Part shown: positions 52,279 through 61,489 of the stretch, one piece after another
How positions within the stretch are numbered: position 1 is the first letter of the stretch
How the letters are laid out: each line of letters opens with the position of its first letter
Source of the DNA: Flexistipes sinusarabici DSM 4947
GTDB taxonomy: Bacteria > Chrysiogenota > Deferribacteres > Deferribacterales > Flexistipitaceae
Assembly: GCF_000218625.1 (NCBI RefSeq)
Contig: NC_015672.1
Span: forward strand, 2,331,451-2,395,450
Length of the DNA stretch: 64,000 nucleotides
Reading direction: 5' to 3'
Program-made: the position numbers and the translations under genes
The notes under the pieces: generated by a model
What the model saw: the letters and a program-made list of their open reading frames with translations, nothing else
Database searches by the model: none
Told to the model about the DNA's origin: nothing

Positions 52279-55200
52279 TTACTTTAATATTCAGGAATGC
52301 CCTATTGAAGGTTCCAATCTTATTGAAGCCAGTGCCGGAACTGGTAAAACCTACAGCATTGCCTCACTTTTCCTGAAAGCGCTTCTTGAAAAGAGAGTTA
52401 AAAGTGTAAAGAATATTCTGGTTTTGACATTCACCAAAGCTGCCACCGCAGAAATAAAGCTGAGAATATACGAAAATCTGCTGACTGCAAAACGGATGCT
52501 TGAGGAAACGAGTGAGAATGTCAGAGAGCATCTTTTTGAGAAAGAACCTGTCATCAGAGATATATTGAAGCCTTACCTTGATGAGCGCTCTGAGGCATTG
52601 AAAATTATTTCCAATGCCGTTAAAAATTTTGATGAAAACGGAATTTATACCATTCACGGTTTTTGTAATCTCATTTTGAGCGAATACGCTTTTTCCAGCG
52701 GTGTGCCCTTTGACAAAAATATGGTGACGGATCAGTCTCTGCTTGTTTTTGAAACAATTGTGGATTACTGGAGAATGTTTGCTTTTTTTGCACCCAAATG
52801 CGTGATGAACAAACTTGAAAAGCTTGAATTTTCAGATCTGATAAGCCTGTATAAAATCAAAGAGTCAAATCCGCATATAAGGATAAATCAGCAGGAAGAA
52901 AATATGACCGGTATCAGTAACACGGTTGAGAATTGTTATAACAGCGCTGAGGAAATTCATGGCGAACTGGCTGAGAGACTTAAATATACCGATACTACGT
53001 CTTTTCTGGGATTGATCCCTTTTGAAAAGCTGAAAGGTAATATTTACCAAAAATCCAGTATAGAAGCAAAAGCTGAAAAATTTCTGAATTTTATTTCCGC
53101 TGATCAGCCCCTTTATGCCAAAGATATACTTGATGATAGTATAATAATTTATTTTACCGCCGGGAAAATAACATCGTCCCTGAAGAAAAACAATAAAATT
53201 GATGAAATGCCCGAAATTTTTAAGATTATTGAACATTTTTATGACATTTATTTGCAGTATATGCAGGCTGCTGACGGTTGGTTGGCCGGCTTTAAGAAGA
53301 ATATGATAGATTTCGTTCACAAAAGGCTGAATGCTTACAAGTCGGCCCGGGGAATATTATACTTTAACGATCAGCTGTCAATCCTTCACGATGCCCTGAG
53401 TGAAACCGGTGACCATTTTAAAGACAGAATTGCCGATGAGTATCAGCTGGTCTTTGTAGATGAATTTCAGGATACCGATCCTCTGCAATACGAGATAATA
53501 AAAAAACTATTTATTGATAAATCGGCAGTTTTTTTCATTGGCGATCCGAAGCAGTCTATTTACAGCTTCAGAGGGGCGGATATTTACTCCTACATAAAAG
53601 CGAAGGAGAATGTGGAGAGCGGATACACTATGAAAACGAACTTCCGCTCAGAATCGGCTCTTGTTTACGGGGTTAACAGAATATTCAATTCACGTTTCCG
53701 CCGGGAAAACCCATTTGTTATAGAAAATATAGGGTATTCGGATGTGGATTCCGAGAATAAAGGTGAAACTAAGCTGATTGTCGAGGGGGAGGAGTATAAG
53801 CCGCTGAAAATCTGGGCTTTTGAGACTTCTGATGGCAATCTTATTAATGAAGATGAATACAATGAAGCGGCTGCCTTGACAACAGCGAGAGAAGTTGCCA
53901 GGCTTCTGAAATTATCAGCGGAAAGCAAAGCATATATAAAGCATAAAGATAAATATGAGCAGCTTAAACCGGCTGATTTTGCCGTCCTTTGCAGAAAAAC
54001 GAAAGAAGCATTCATTGTAAAAAAATATTTGGATCAGCTGGGGATTGCAAATATTATCAGCTCTTCAAAAAGCATATTTGATTCAGAAGAGGCTTATGAA
54101 ATCCACCTGCTGCTTAACTGCATTTCAGAGCCGGGAAATCTGAATATGATAAAAAATTTCCTCATCACTGATTTAATGGGTTTCAAACCCCACCATGTTA
54201 AAAATATGGAAGAATCTGAAGGGCTCGGGGGATATTCCATAAAGCTGAGGGGATACAAAGAGCTTTTGATCAGCAGAGGCATTATGCACTGTGTAAACGA
54301 ATTTCTAAAAGATGAGCAAATTATTTCAAGGCTTATACATTCTCCTTACGGCAAAAGAAAGATTGCCAATATAAACCAATTGTCGGAGATTCTGCATAAA
54401 AAAGAGTCAGAAAATGCTTTACAGCTGCACGAACTGATTAACTGGTTGAGCAATCAGCGCTCCGGAAACCTCTTAAAGGAGGAAGAGTATGAACTGCGTA
54501 TGGAGACGGATGAAGATGCACTGAATATTATGACAATTCATAAGAGCAAGGGGCTGCAGTTTCCCGTTGTATTTGCACCCTTTCTGCTTGCCGGTTCCCT
54601 GATGCACAGTTTTAAACCGTTTATTTATCACGATGACGATTTGGAGATACATCTGCAGCTGGAGAGTGATGAGGAAACCCAAAGTAAATATGCCCTTGAG
54701 TGTCTTTCGGAGAATCTGAGACTGGCTTATGTGGCGCTTACCAGAGCAAAATACCGCTGCTACACGGCATTGGCAAAAACGCGTAATGCAGGCACATCGG
54801 CTTTTGCATATCTTTTTTCCGGCGTAAATATTTTTAGCAAAGAATGGAAGAAAGAGTTTAAGGATATAACAAGTATGGAAAACTTTGTGACGGAAGCTTT
54901 GGATAATGAGGCTTTTGATTTTATCGACATTCTCCCTGCAAAACCTGAATCAGCGGATATCAACTCCGATTTTGAGCCGTCAGAGTCTGCAGAAGAATTA
55001 AGCGGTGAGGAGAAAAATCTGCGGGTTCGTGAATTCCAAAATAAGGCACCGGAGAGATGGAGGATATCAAGTTTCTCATCCATTTTAAGAAAAATGAATC
55101 CCCATGAAACATTTACCACCTTTATGGATGATGAGGTTTTCGGTGTATCAGAAATCAGCGAAGAAAAGAGGGATGCGGATTATTCGATGTTTTCCCTGCC

Positions 55201-55960
55201 GGGGGGTGTTAATACGGGCAATGCTCTGCACGACCTTTTGGAACATACGGATTTAAATACCGTTACAGAGAGCGGTTTGAATGAGATTGTCAGAAAAACT
55301 CTAAATTTATACCACATTGATGCAAAGTTTAAAAACGCTGTCTGTGAAAATATCAACAACCTGCGGGGAAAAAAGCTGGGGGGTGAAAAAGATTTTCAGT
55401 TAAAAAATGTGCCTTACAAAGACACATTACGGGAGATGGAGTTTTATTTCCCTTCCCGTAGTATCGATTCCCGTCTTATTAGAGATGTTTTTATTCGGAA
55501 TGCCGGAGAGGGCGAAACAGAAAGCATTATTGCCGGTTCCATGGGAGAGGATGTTTCCGAAAAAATTTACGGATTTATGAAAGGCTATATAGACATGATT
55601 TTCCGTTATAACGGCAGGTATTACATCATAGACTGGAAAACCAATTATCTCGGATCCACATATGAAGATTATCGTGAAGATTCCCTTAATCAGGCAATGC
55701 TGAAATACCAGTATTTCCTGCAATATCATATTTATACGGTTGCTTTAACACTCCATCTGAACAGTAAAATGGAAAATTTTGATTACGAGCGGCATTTCGG
55801 CGGGGTATATTATCTTTTCCTGAGAGGTATCGACGCCGGCGAAAACAGCAGAAACGGTATATTCTTTCACAAACCCGCCCAGAGCGTTATTGCCGGACTG
55901 ATTGAATCGTTTCAAATAGAGCCGGTTTTTTCAAACGGAGGCACCAGTGGGAACCCTTGA
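52268..55960 (+). CDS. recB: Exodeoxyribonuclease V subunit beta (RecB)
   Basis: A 1,230-residue UvrD-type helicase-nuclease. Walker A is EASAGTGKTYSIAS (about residues 20-33). LVFVDEFQDTDPLQY is Walker B. GDPKQSIYSFRGADIY (motif III), TIHKSKGLQFPVVF (motif V) and LAYVALTRAKYRCY (motif VI) are intact. The C-terminal RecB nuclease has the catalytic DWKTNYLG. It starts at TTG 52268 with ribosome binding site aaaggag and overlaps recD by 14 bp. All motifs needed for activity are visible. Confidence 0.96.
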   Translation: MGHNYFNIQECPIEGSNLIEASAGTGKTYSIASLFLKALLEKRVKSVKNILVLTFTKAATAEIKLRIYENLLTAKRMLEETSENVREHLFEKEPVIRDILKPYLDERSEALKIISNAVKNFDENGIYTIHGFCNLILSEYAFSSGVPFDKNMVTDQSLLVFETIVDYWRMFAFFAPKCVMNKLEKLEFSDLISLYKIKESNPHIRINQQEENMTGISNTVENCYNSAEEIHGELAERLKYTDTTSFLGLIPFEKLKGNIYQKSSIEAKAEKFLNFISADQPLYAKDILDDSIIIYFTAGKITSSLKKNNKIDEMPEIFKIIEHFYDIYLQYMQAADGWLAGFKKNMIDFVHKRLNAYKSARGILYFNDQLSILHDALSETGDHFKDRIADEYQLVFVDEFQDTDPLQYEIIKKLFIDKSAVFFIGDPKQSIYSFRGADIYSYIKAKENVESGYTMKTNFRSESALVYGVNRIFNSRFRRENPFVIENIGYSDVDSENKGETKLIVEGEEYKPLKIWAFETSDGNLINEDEYNEAAALTTAREVARLLKLSAESKAYIKHKDKYEQLKPADFAVLCRKTKEAFIVKKYLDQLGIANIISSSKSIFDSEEAYEIHLLLNCISEPGNLNMIKNFLITDLMGFKPHHVKNMEESEGLGGYSIKLRGYKELLISRGIMHCVNEFLKDEQIISRLIHSPYGKRKIANINQLSEILHKKESENALQLHELINWLSNQRSGNLLKEEEYELRMETDEDALNIMTIHKSKGLQFPVVFAPFLLAGSLMHSFKPFIYHDDDLEIHLQLESDEETQSKYALECLSENLRLAYVALTRAKYRCYTALAKTRNAGTSAFAYLFSGVNIFSKEWKKEFKDITSMENFVTEALDNEAFDFIDILPAKPESADINSDFEPSESAEELSGEEKNLRVREFQNKAPERWRISSFSSILRKMNPHETFTTFMDDEVFGVSEISEEKRDADYSMFSLPGGVNTGNALHDLLEHTDLNTVTESGLNEIVRKTLNLYHIDAKFKNAVCENINNLRGKKLGGEKDFQLKNVPYKDTLREMEFYFPSRSIDSRLIRDVFIRNAGEGETESIIAGSMGEDVSEKIYGFMKGYIDMIFRYNGRYYIIDWKTNYLGSTYEDYREDSLNQAMLKYQYFLQYHIYTVALTLHLNSKMENFDYERHFGGVYYLFLRGIDAGENSRNGIFFHKPAQSVIAGLIESFQIEPVFSNGGTSGNP

Positions 55961-57758
55961 TGAGCTTTTAGAGAAAAACCTTATTAATGAAGCTGACTAT
56001 TATTTTGCCAGACATCTTTTTACCGACAAGATTAAAAATTCTAAAAGTGAACTCCCCCTTCTCGCTGCGCTTATTTCTTCTCTAAACAGAGAGGGGCATA
56101 TCTGTGTAGATTTTGAGAGTCTGCACCTTTTGGAAAAAGCACCGGATATTTTCAGAACCAAAGACATTAAAAATATCGTTGAAAAAAATAGCGAATATAT
56201 CGGCGCCCCCGGAGAATTCAAGCCTTTCATTTTTGACGGCAAAAGGATTTATCTCCACAAATATTTTGAGTATGAAAATTTTATTATTTCCAATCTGTCT
56301 GAAAGGAGCAGGATACATTACGGGATAGGTGAGCGCTGCGCTGAGGCATTTGCAAAAGATAAAAACGATTCCGATGTACAACTGAATCTGCAGAATCTGG
56401 CAGTGTTTATGGGACTTAGAAACAATCTGTCCTTTATTTCAGGTGGTCCGGGAACGGGTAAAACCACTACTGTTGCCAGACTTCTCTATTATCACTTATT
56501 ACAGAATAAAAATATCAATATTGCACTTGCGGCGCCCACCGGCAAAGCCGCGGCCAGAATGGGGGACTCCCTATCCGACTCAATGAAACGTTTCAATCTG
56601 GAAAATACCACCTTTACCGATATACAGACAATGACAATTCACAGACTTCTGGGATACAGCCCCTATCTTGGCGGATTCAGATACAGCAAATCCGGCAGGA
56701 AGAAACATCATCCGGCTTTACTCGGGTATGATCTCATTGTGGTGGATGAAGCGTCGATGATAGATCTGAGTTTGATGTTTCATCTTTTAAAGGCTTTGCC
56801 TTTGGAGACGAAACTTGTTTTTCTAGGTGACAGAAGACAGCTTGCCTCTGTTGCTCCGGGAGCTGTTTTTGGTGATATATGCGATATCGAGAATATAAAC
56901 GCCTTTTCTGAGCAGTTTGCCGGGGAATACAGATTATTTTCAGGCGAAGGTATCAAAGAGACGACGGTTAAGAGTCCTATGGGTGATAATATTGTGGAGC
57001 TTAGAAAAAGTTACAGGTATAAAAGTGACAGCGATATTGCTAAAGCCGCCGGAATGATTGAAAAAGGTGAAAGCAGCCGGTTGAAAGATTTTTTGGTAAA
57101 CCACAGCGGCACAGGAGAAGGGAGCGTAAGGCTGATTAGTCACAGTAATCTTAGTGAATTTTTTAGGGAAAATCTCCTTCAGCACTACATTGATATAAGC
57201 AAAAGTGATGACATCGATAAGGCATATAAAAAGGTGTTTAACTATCAAATTCTGACCCCTCTTAAAAGGGGGCGTTTTTCCACCGAATCAATAAACAACT
57301 ATTTTATAAATGCTTTGAAAACGTATTTTCATTTACCTAAGCTTAGATCATATTTCAACGGAATGCCTGTTCTGATAAATAAAAACGATTATACGAACAG
57401 ACTGTTTAACGGAGATCTGGGGTTGATCTTCGGCGAAAAATCAGCAGAACTGAAAATCTGCTTTCCTTCACAGGAGGATAGCAGCTTCAGGCAATTCCGT
57501 CTTAAGGATATTTATGGATATGAGTTCGCCTACTGTCTAACAGTCCACAAATCCCAGGGTTCGGAATTTGATAATGTTGTGCTGGTTCTGCCGGAAAAAA
57601 GTGATTTTCTGAGCCGGGAGCTTATCTATACGGCTGTCACCAGAGCCCGGCATTCTGTGGTCATTATCGGTAATCCTGACATATTGGCCGAAGCTGTATC
57701 GGTAAAAACAACCAGGATGTCCGGTTTAAGGGAAAAAATTCACGGTGTGACTCCATGA
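55947..57758 (+). CDS. recD: Exodeoxyribonuclease V subunit alpha (RecD)
   Basis: A 603-residue SF1B (5'-3') helicase. FISGGPGTGKTTTVARLL is Walker A, VVDEASMIDLSLM is Walker B, and AYCLTVHKSQGSEFDNVVLV with IYTAVTRARHSVVIIG are late helicase motifs. It starts at GTG 55947 with ribosome binding site cggagg. It completes the recC-recB-recD operon and is followed by a terminator hairpin. Confidence 0.96.
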   Translation: MGTLDELLEKNLINEADYYFARHLFTDKIKNSKSELPLLAALISSLNREGHICVDFESLHLLEKAPDIFRTKDIKNIVEKNSEYIGAPGEFKPFIFDGKRIYLHKYFEYENFIISNLSERSRIHYGIGERCAEAFAKDKNDSDVQLNLQNLAVFMGLRNNLSFISGGPGTGKTTTVARLLYYHLLQNKNINIALAAPTGKAAARMGDSLSDSMKRFNLENTTFTDIQTMTIHRLLGYSPYLGGFRYSKSGRKKHHPALLGYDLIVVDEASMIDLSLMFHLLKALPLETKLVFLGDRRQLASVAPGAVFGDICDIENINAFSEQFAGEYRLFSGEGIKETTVKSPMGDNIVELRKSYRYKSDSDIAKAAGMIEKGESSRLKDFLVNHSGTGEGSVRLISHSNLSEFFRENLLQHYIDISKSDDIDKAYKKVFNYQILTPLKRGRFSTESINNYFINALKTYFHLPKLRSYFNGMPVLINKNDYTNRLFNGDLGLIFGEKSAELKICFPSQEDSSFRQFRLKDIYGYEFAYCLTVHKSQGSEFDNVVLVLPEKSDFLSRELIYTAVTRARHSVVIIGNPDILAEAVSVKTTRMSGLREKIHGVTP

Positions 57759-57787
57759 TAATCCAAACACATAGTTATACACATACA

Positions 57788-57813
57788 CACACTTGCGAAG
57801 TGTGAGATTTTTG
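57788..57813 (+). terminator. Terminator of the recCBD operon
   Basis: CACACTT-gcg-AAGTGTG (57788-57804) is a perfect 7 bp stem with a 3-base loop, followed by agattttt. Confidence 0.75.
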
Positions 57814-57864
57814 TCCCGCCTGTATGTTGATAAAATCAAGGTAATATGGTGTGTGAGAAATTTA

Positions 57865-59607
57865 TCAGAAGTGCATAAAAGCCAGGAGATATATGGCCAA
57901 AAATACAGTAATAATAAACACAGACCATCCGATCAGCCAGAAATAACTTTCTGCTTCACTCCCTCTTTTTTCTTCTTTTACTCCGCCGGTAATAATTTGA
58001 TTGACCAGTTTATAGGGATTGGAAGTGAGTGTTCCAAGTAGTGAGGGCATGAAATTGAAGAAAAGATATTTCACATTGTCCAGGGCGGGTAAAATAATCT
58101 TATCTTCAAACTTAATAAAACCTCCCAAAACTTTTCTGTAGACAAGGTCGGCATCCAGGTTGACCGATCTTATTTCCGGAGGGTATATGCCGGAGCGGAG
58201 AAGAAGTGTGAATGCAAGTGCTGAAAAGAGAAGAAGTTGAAGCTGACTTACAACGTGTGCAGTAGTGTACGGGACATAATTGGCATCAAATGGGAGAATT
58301 TGATATAAGAATCCGGGAAAAATGCCGATAAATATGTTTAAAAATGCAAGAATTCCCATGCCTATAAGCATACTTAAGGGAGCTTCTTTTGGTCTGAGTC
58401 CGCTGTCATGGCTGAAAAAAGCGAAAAAGGGAATTTTAATTCCGGCGTGATGAAAGACACCGGCGGATGCAAATAGCAGAATGAGCCAGGTCATCGTATA
58501 GTGGTTGCCGGCAGTTGCAGACATCACCATAGATTTTGTGGCAAATGCACTGAAAAGAGGAAAAGCTGATATGGAAGCAGCTCCTACAATGGTAAAGGCT
58601 GCAGTATAAGGCATATATTTATACAAACCACCTATTTCCGTTGCCTTTATTTTGCCCGTTCTGTAAAGGACAGCTCCCATTCCCATAAAAAGCAGAGATT
58701 TAAAAAGTATATCGGCAAACACGTGAGCAACAGTGCCGTTCAGTGCCAGCGGTGTCCCGATACCGATACCCACCACCATAAAACCGAGCTGGTTGATGAG
58801 ACTGTAGGCAAGAACCCTGCGTAAATCGTTTTCAATAACGGCATAAAATATAGGGAAAGCTGCCATTGCAGCGCCTATAAATATCAGTATTTCAGTTCCA
58901 GCAAAACCTCTGACAAGTGTGTAGATTGCTGTTTTAGTGGTAAAGGTACTTAGTAAAACTGTTCCGAGAATTGTAGCTTCTGGGTAAGCATCCACAAGCC
59001 ATGTATGAAGAAGAGGCCATGCACAGTTTATTCCAAAACCGATGAAGATAAGGTAAGTGCTTAAAGAGGAGAGTTCCATATGATTAAAAGCTGCACTTCC
59101 TGTTTGTTTGATCTGCAAAATGATTCCGATAAGTAGAATAACACCGCCCACAAGATGAAAAAGAAAATAGCGCATTCCCGAGCCTATAGACCTGTCTGTG
59201 TTTCTCGCCCAGATAAGGAATACGGAAGCAACAGTCATTAATTCCCAGAAAAAATAAAGGGTAACGAGATCGGCGGCAAAAATTACACCCAGTGCACCTC
59301 CGGCATAAAAGAGACCGGCGGTGAATTCCCAGTTGTTTTTCACATGGTAGCCATAAATAAATGAAGCAAAAGAAATTATCAGAAAAATGTATCCGAATAT
59401 CAGAGAAAGTTCGTCCACCCTTAATAAATGCATATTATAGCTGAAATACGAATACCCCATGGAAATACCTTCGGGCAGAGTTATAAGGTTGATAAAAGTC
59501 ACAATCGGCACTGCTGTTAAAAAGACATTCCTTGCCCTGCCTTTTAAAAACGGCACTATAAGCCCGGAAATTATGAAAATAAAAGCGGGAGGGAGAACAT
59601 TAATCAT
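57865..59607 (-). CDS. Mrp/NuoL-M-N-like proton antiporter subunit (third copy)
   Basis: A 580-residue polytopic membrane protein of the NADH-quinone oxidoreductase/Mrp antiporter family. LYFFWELMTVASVFLIWAR contains the key membrane Glu. WPLLHTWLVDAYPEAT is the conserved helix-7/8 loop (usually LH-WLPDA). FADILFKSLLFMGMGAVLYR carries the Lys of the second half-channel. The C-terminus is longer than in the two neighbours (about 130 extra residues with two late membrane spans). Last gene of the cluster. Confidence 0.88.
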   Translation of the reverse strand: MINVLPPAFIFIISGLIVPFLKGRARNVFLTAVPIVTFINLITLPEGISMGYSYFSYNMHLLRVDELSLIFGYIFLIISFASFIYGYHVKNNWEFTAGLFYAGGALGVIFAADLVTLYFFWELMTVASVFLIWARNTDRSIGSGMRYFLFHLVGGVILLIGIILQIKQTGSAAFNHMELSSLSTYLIFIGFGINCAWPLLHTWLVDAYPEATILGTVLLSTFTTKTAIYTLVRGFAGTEILIFIGAAMAAFPIFYAVIENDLRRVLAYSLINQLGFMVVGIGIGTPLALNGTVAHVFADILFKSLLFMGMGAVLYRTGKIKATEIGGLYKYMPYTAAFTIVGAASISAFPLFSAFATKSMVMSATAGNHYTMTWLILLFASAGVFHHAGIKIPFFAFFSHDSGLRPKEAPLSMLIGMGILAFLNIFIGIFPGFLYQILPFDANYVPYTTAHVVSQLQLLLFSALAFTLLLRSGIYPPEIRSVNLDADLVYRKVLGGFIKFEDKIILPALDNVKYLFFNFMPSLLGTLTSNPYKLVNQIITGGVKEEKRGSEAESYFWLIGWSVFIITVFLAIYLLAFMHF

Positions 59608-59845
59608 AGTAATCCTCTTTTCTCATAACTATCGGTCTTAAAACATACTTTGCCACCAAGACAAGAATGACGCATGCCACAAAACCGAATACCGCATAAA
59701 ATCCAGTCCACTTTTCCCACTCATAGTGCGGGTGCTTGCTGATTATTAAATCTGTAAGAAAAATAATCACACATGATGTGAAAAATATTTTCAGCAGAAG
59801 CTTTACATTTTTTGGATTATCAAAAATACCCCGTTTGTCCTGCAT
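59600..59845 (-). CDS. Small two-helix membrane protein of the antiporter cluster
   Basis: An 81-residue protein with two predicted spans (about residues 20-35 and 48-68) and charged ends. The loop HPHYEWEKWTGFYAVFGF between them is rich in aromatic residues. Not recognised as a named Mrp subunit. It overlaps the following antiporter-like gene by 8 bp, which supports real translation. Likely an accessory membrane subunit. Confidence 0.7.
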   Translation of the reverse strand: MQDKRGIFDNPKNVKLLLKIFFTSCVIIFLTDLIISKHPHYEWEKWTGFYAVFGFVACVILVLVAKYVLRPIVMRKEDYYD

Positions 59846-59858
59846 AACTTCCCCTTAT

Positions 59859-60005
59859 TCAGCTTACTATAAAAATAATAAGCAGATATATCAGCGATAT
59901 ACTAAAAACAATGCCGAAAGCGGTTTTGTAACCTTTAACCGGCTCATGTGACAGAACGTCCAGTTCTTCACCCTCACCGCTTTTTATATGCTTTTCTCTG
60001 TCCAT
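59859..60005 (-). CDS. 48-residue single-span membrane protein of the antiporter cluster
   Basis: Found by reading the gap between its neighbours. ATG 60005 overlaps the stop of the upstream antiporter gene by one base (TGATG), and the frame closes at TGA 59859. The product has a charged N-terminus (MDREKHIKSGEGEELDVL) and one hydrophobic C-terminal helix (FGIVFSISLIYLLIIFIV). The tight coupling and fitting topology argue that it is real. It has no recognised family. Confidence 0.6.
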   Translation of the reverse strand: MDREKHIKSGEGEELDVLSHEPVKGYKTAFGIVFSISLIYLLIIFIVS

Positions 60006-61489
60006 CAGTTCAGCCCCTGCAAAATCATATTAACCATGTATGTCAAGCTGCCCGGGATAAAAAAGAGCAAGATCGTAATAGCTGCCGTAATGCCCATAGG
60101 TATCAGCATTGCAAGCGGAGCCTCTTTTATCGTTGTCTCTTCACCTTCGGGAAGCTTTTTGAAAAATGCGGTGTAAATAATGGGAAGGAAATAGCAGGCG
60201 TTAAGAAAAGAACTGGTGGCAAACACAACTGCAATAATCAGCATATCTGCTTCCAAAGCTCCGGATACGAGCATCCATTTGCTTAAAAATCCTGCAAAAG
60301 GCGGCAGACCAATAAGTGAAAGTGCCCCGATTGAGAAAATTGTCATGCTTACAGGCATCCTTGCACCGATACCGTTAAGCTGGCTGACATATTTCTTTTT
60401 TAAGCTTACCGCCACAGCGCCTGCCCAGAAAAAAAGCGTTATTTTTGAAAAAGCGTGTATCACCATATGCATAATACTTCCGGAGATGCCGGATATTGTA
60501 AGAAGACAGACACCCACAACGATGTATGAGAGCTGACTTATTGTGGAGTATGCAAGTCTGGCTTTTATATTATCCTGCCTTAAGGCAATAACCGATGCAA
60601 AGATAATCGTAATACTTGCAATGTAAATAAGAATCGTTGCAATTCCCAGCCTGGACAGCAGGTCTATTCCATATACATTCAGAACAATTCTCAAAATTAC
60701 AAAAACCCCCATTTTCACCACAGCAACGGCATGCAGAAGTGCACTTACCGGAGTGGGGGCAACCATTGCATTGGGAAGCCATGAATGAAGAGGCATTATC
60801 GCTGCTTTTGCAACACCTATGATATACATAAAAAACATAATAGTAAGAAATAATGTACCGGCTTCAGAGTTCATCGTTTGTGAGAGCAGACCGCTGCTCA
60901 CAAAATCAAGGGAGCCTGCCTGAAGATAAGTGCCGATTATTGCTGGCAGCAGAAATGCTATTGAAGTACCGAGCAGATAAATGAGATATATCCTTGCCCC
61001 TCTGAATGCATCGCTTGTTCCCTCATGAGCTATCAGTGGATAAGTAAAAAGTGTCAGTGCTTCATAAAATATATACATTGTGAACAAATTTGAAGCGAAA
61101 GCCGCACCTATTGTAGCCGAAAGTGAACCTGCAAAACAGATAAAATAACGTGTCTGGTTATGCTCTTTTAGGCTTCTCATATAACCAATGGAATAAAACG
61201 AAGTGAGAATCCATAAGAATGAAGCCATAAGTGCAAATATCAGGCCTAGTAAATCCACCCGGAAACCGAAGCTGATTCCCGGTAGTATTTGAAAAAGATT
61301 AATTCCGACGGTGTGGCCCTTTATCAAAGGCGGAATTAGAGACAATACGATTATAAATTTTATTACTGCTGCAAAAATCGTCCAGAACTCCCGTAAATTG
61401 GGATTATGACGGGAGAAATATATAGGTATGATTGCAATCAGCGAGACCAGAACAGCGTATACGGGCGTAAGTGACTGAATCATTTCCAT
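60005..61489 (-). CDS. MrpD/NuoM-like proton antiporter subunit (second copy)
   Basis: A 494-residue membrane protein with about 14 spans. YIFYEALTLFTYPLIAHEGT has the key membrane Glu. KAAIMPLHSWLPNAMVAPTP is the family signature loop, and HAFSKITLFFWAGAVA carries the half-channel Lys. It resembles Mrp subunit D more than NuoN. It overlaps the upstream antiporter gene by 10 bp. Confidence 0.9.
   Translation of the reverse strand: MEMIQSLTPVYAVLVSLIAIIPIYFSRHNPNLREFWTIFAAVIKFIIVLSLIPPLIKGHTVGINLFQILPGISFGFRVDLLGLIFALMASFLWILTSFYSIGYMRSLKEHNQTRYFICFAGSLSATIGAAFASNLFTMYIFYEALTLFTYPLIAHEGTSDAFRGARIYLIYLLGTSIAFLLPAIIGTYLQAGSLDFVSSGLLSQTMNSEAGTLFLTIMFFMYIIGVAKAAIMPLHSWLPNAMVAPTPVSALLHAVAVVKMGVFVILRIVLNVYGIDLLSRLGIATILIYIASITIIFASVIALRQDNIKARLAYSTISQLSYIVVGVCLLTISGISGSIMHMVIHAFSKITLFFWAGAVAVSLKKKYVSQLNGIGARMPVSMTIFSIGALSLIGLPPFAGFLSKWMLVSGALEADMLIIAVVFATSSFLNACYFLPIIYTAFFKKLPEGEETTIKEAPLAMLIPMGITAAITILLFFIPGSLTYMVNMILQGLN

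Noticed and set aside
57793-58041. 82-codon plus-strand frame after recD
   Set aside because: Begins inside the terminator hairpin and runs antisense to the antiporter gene.
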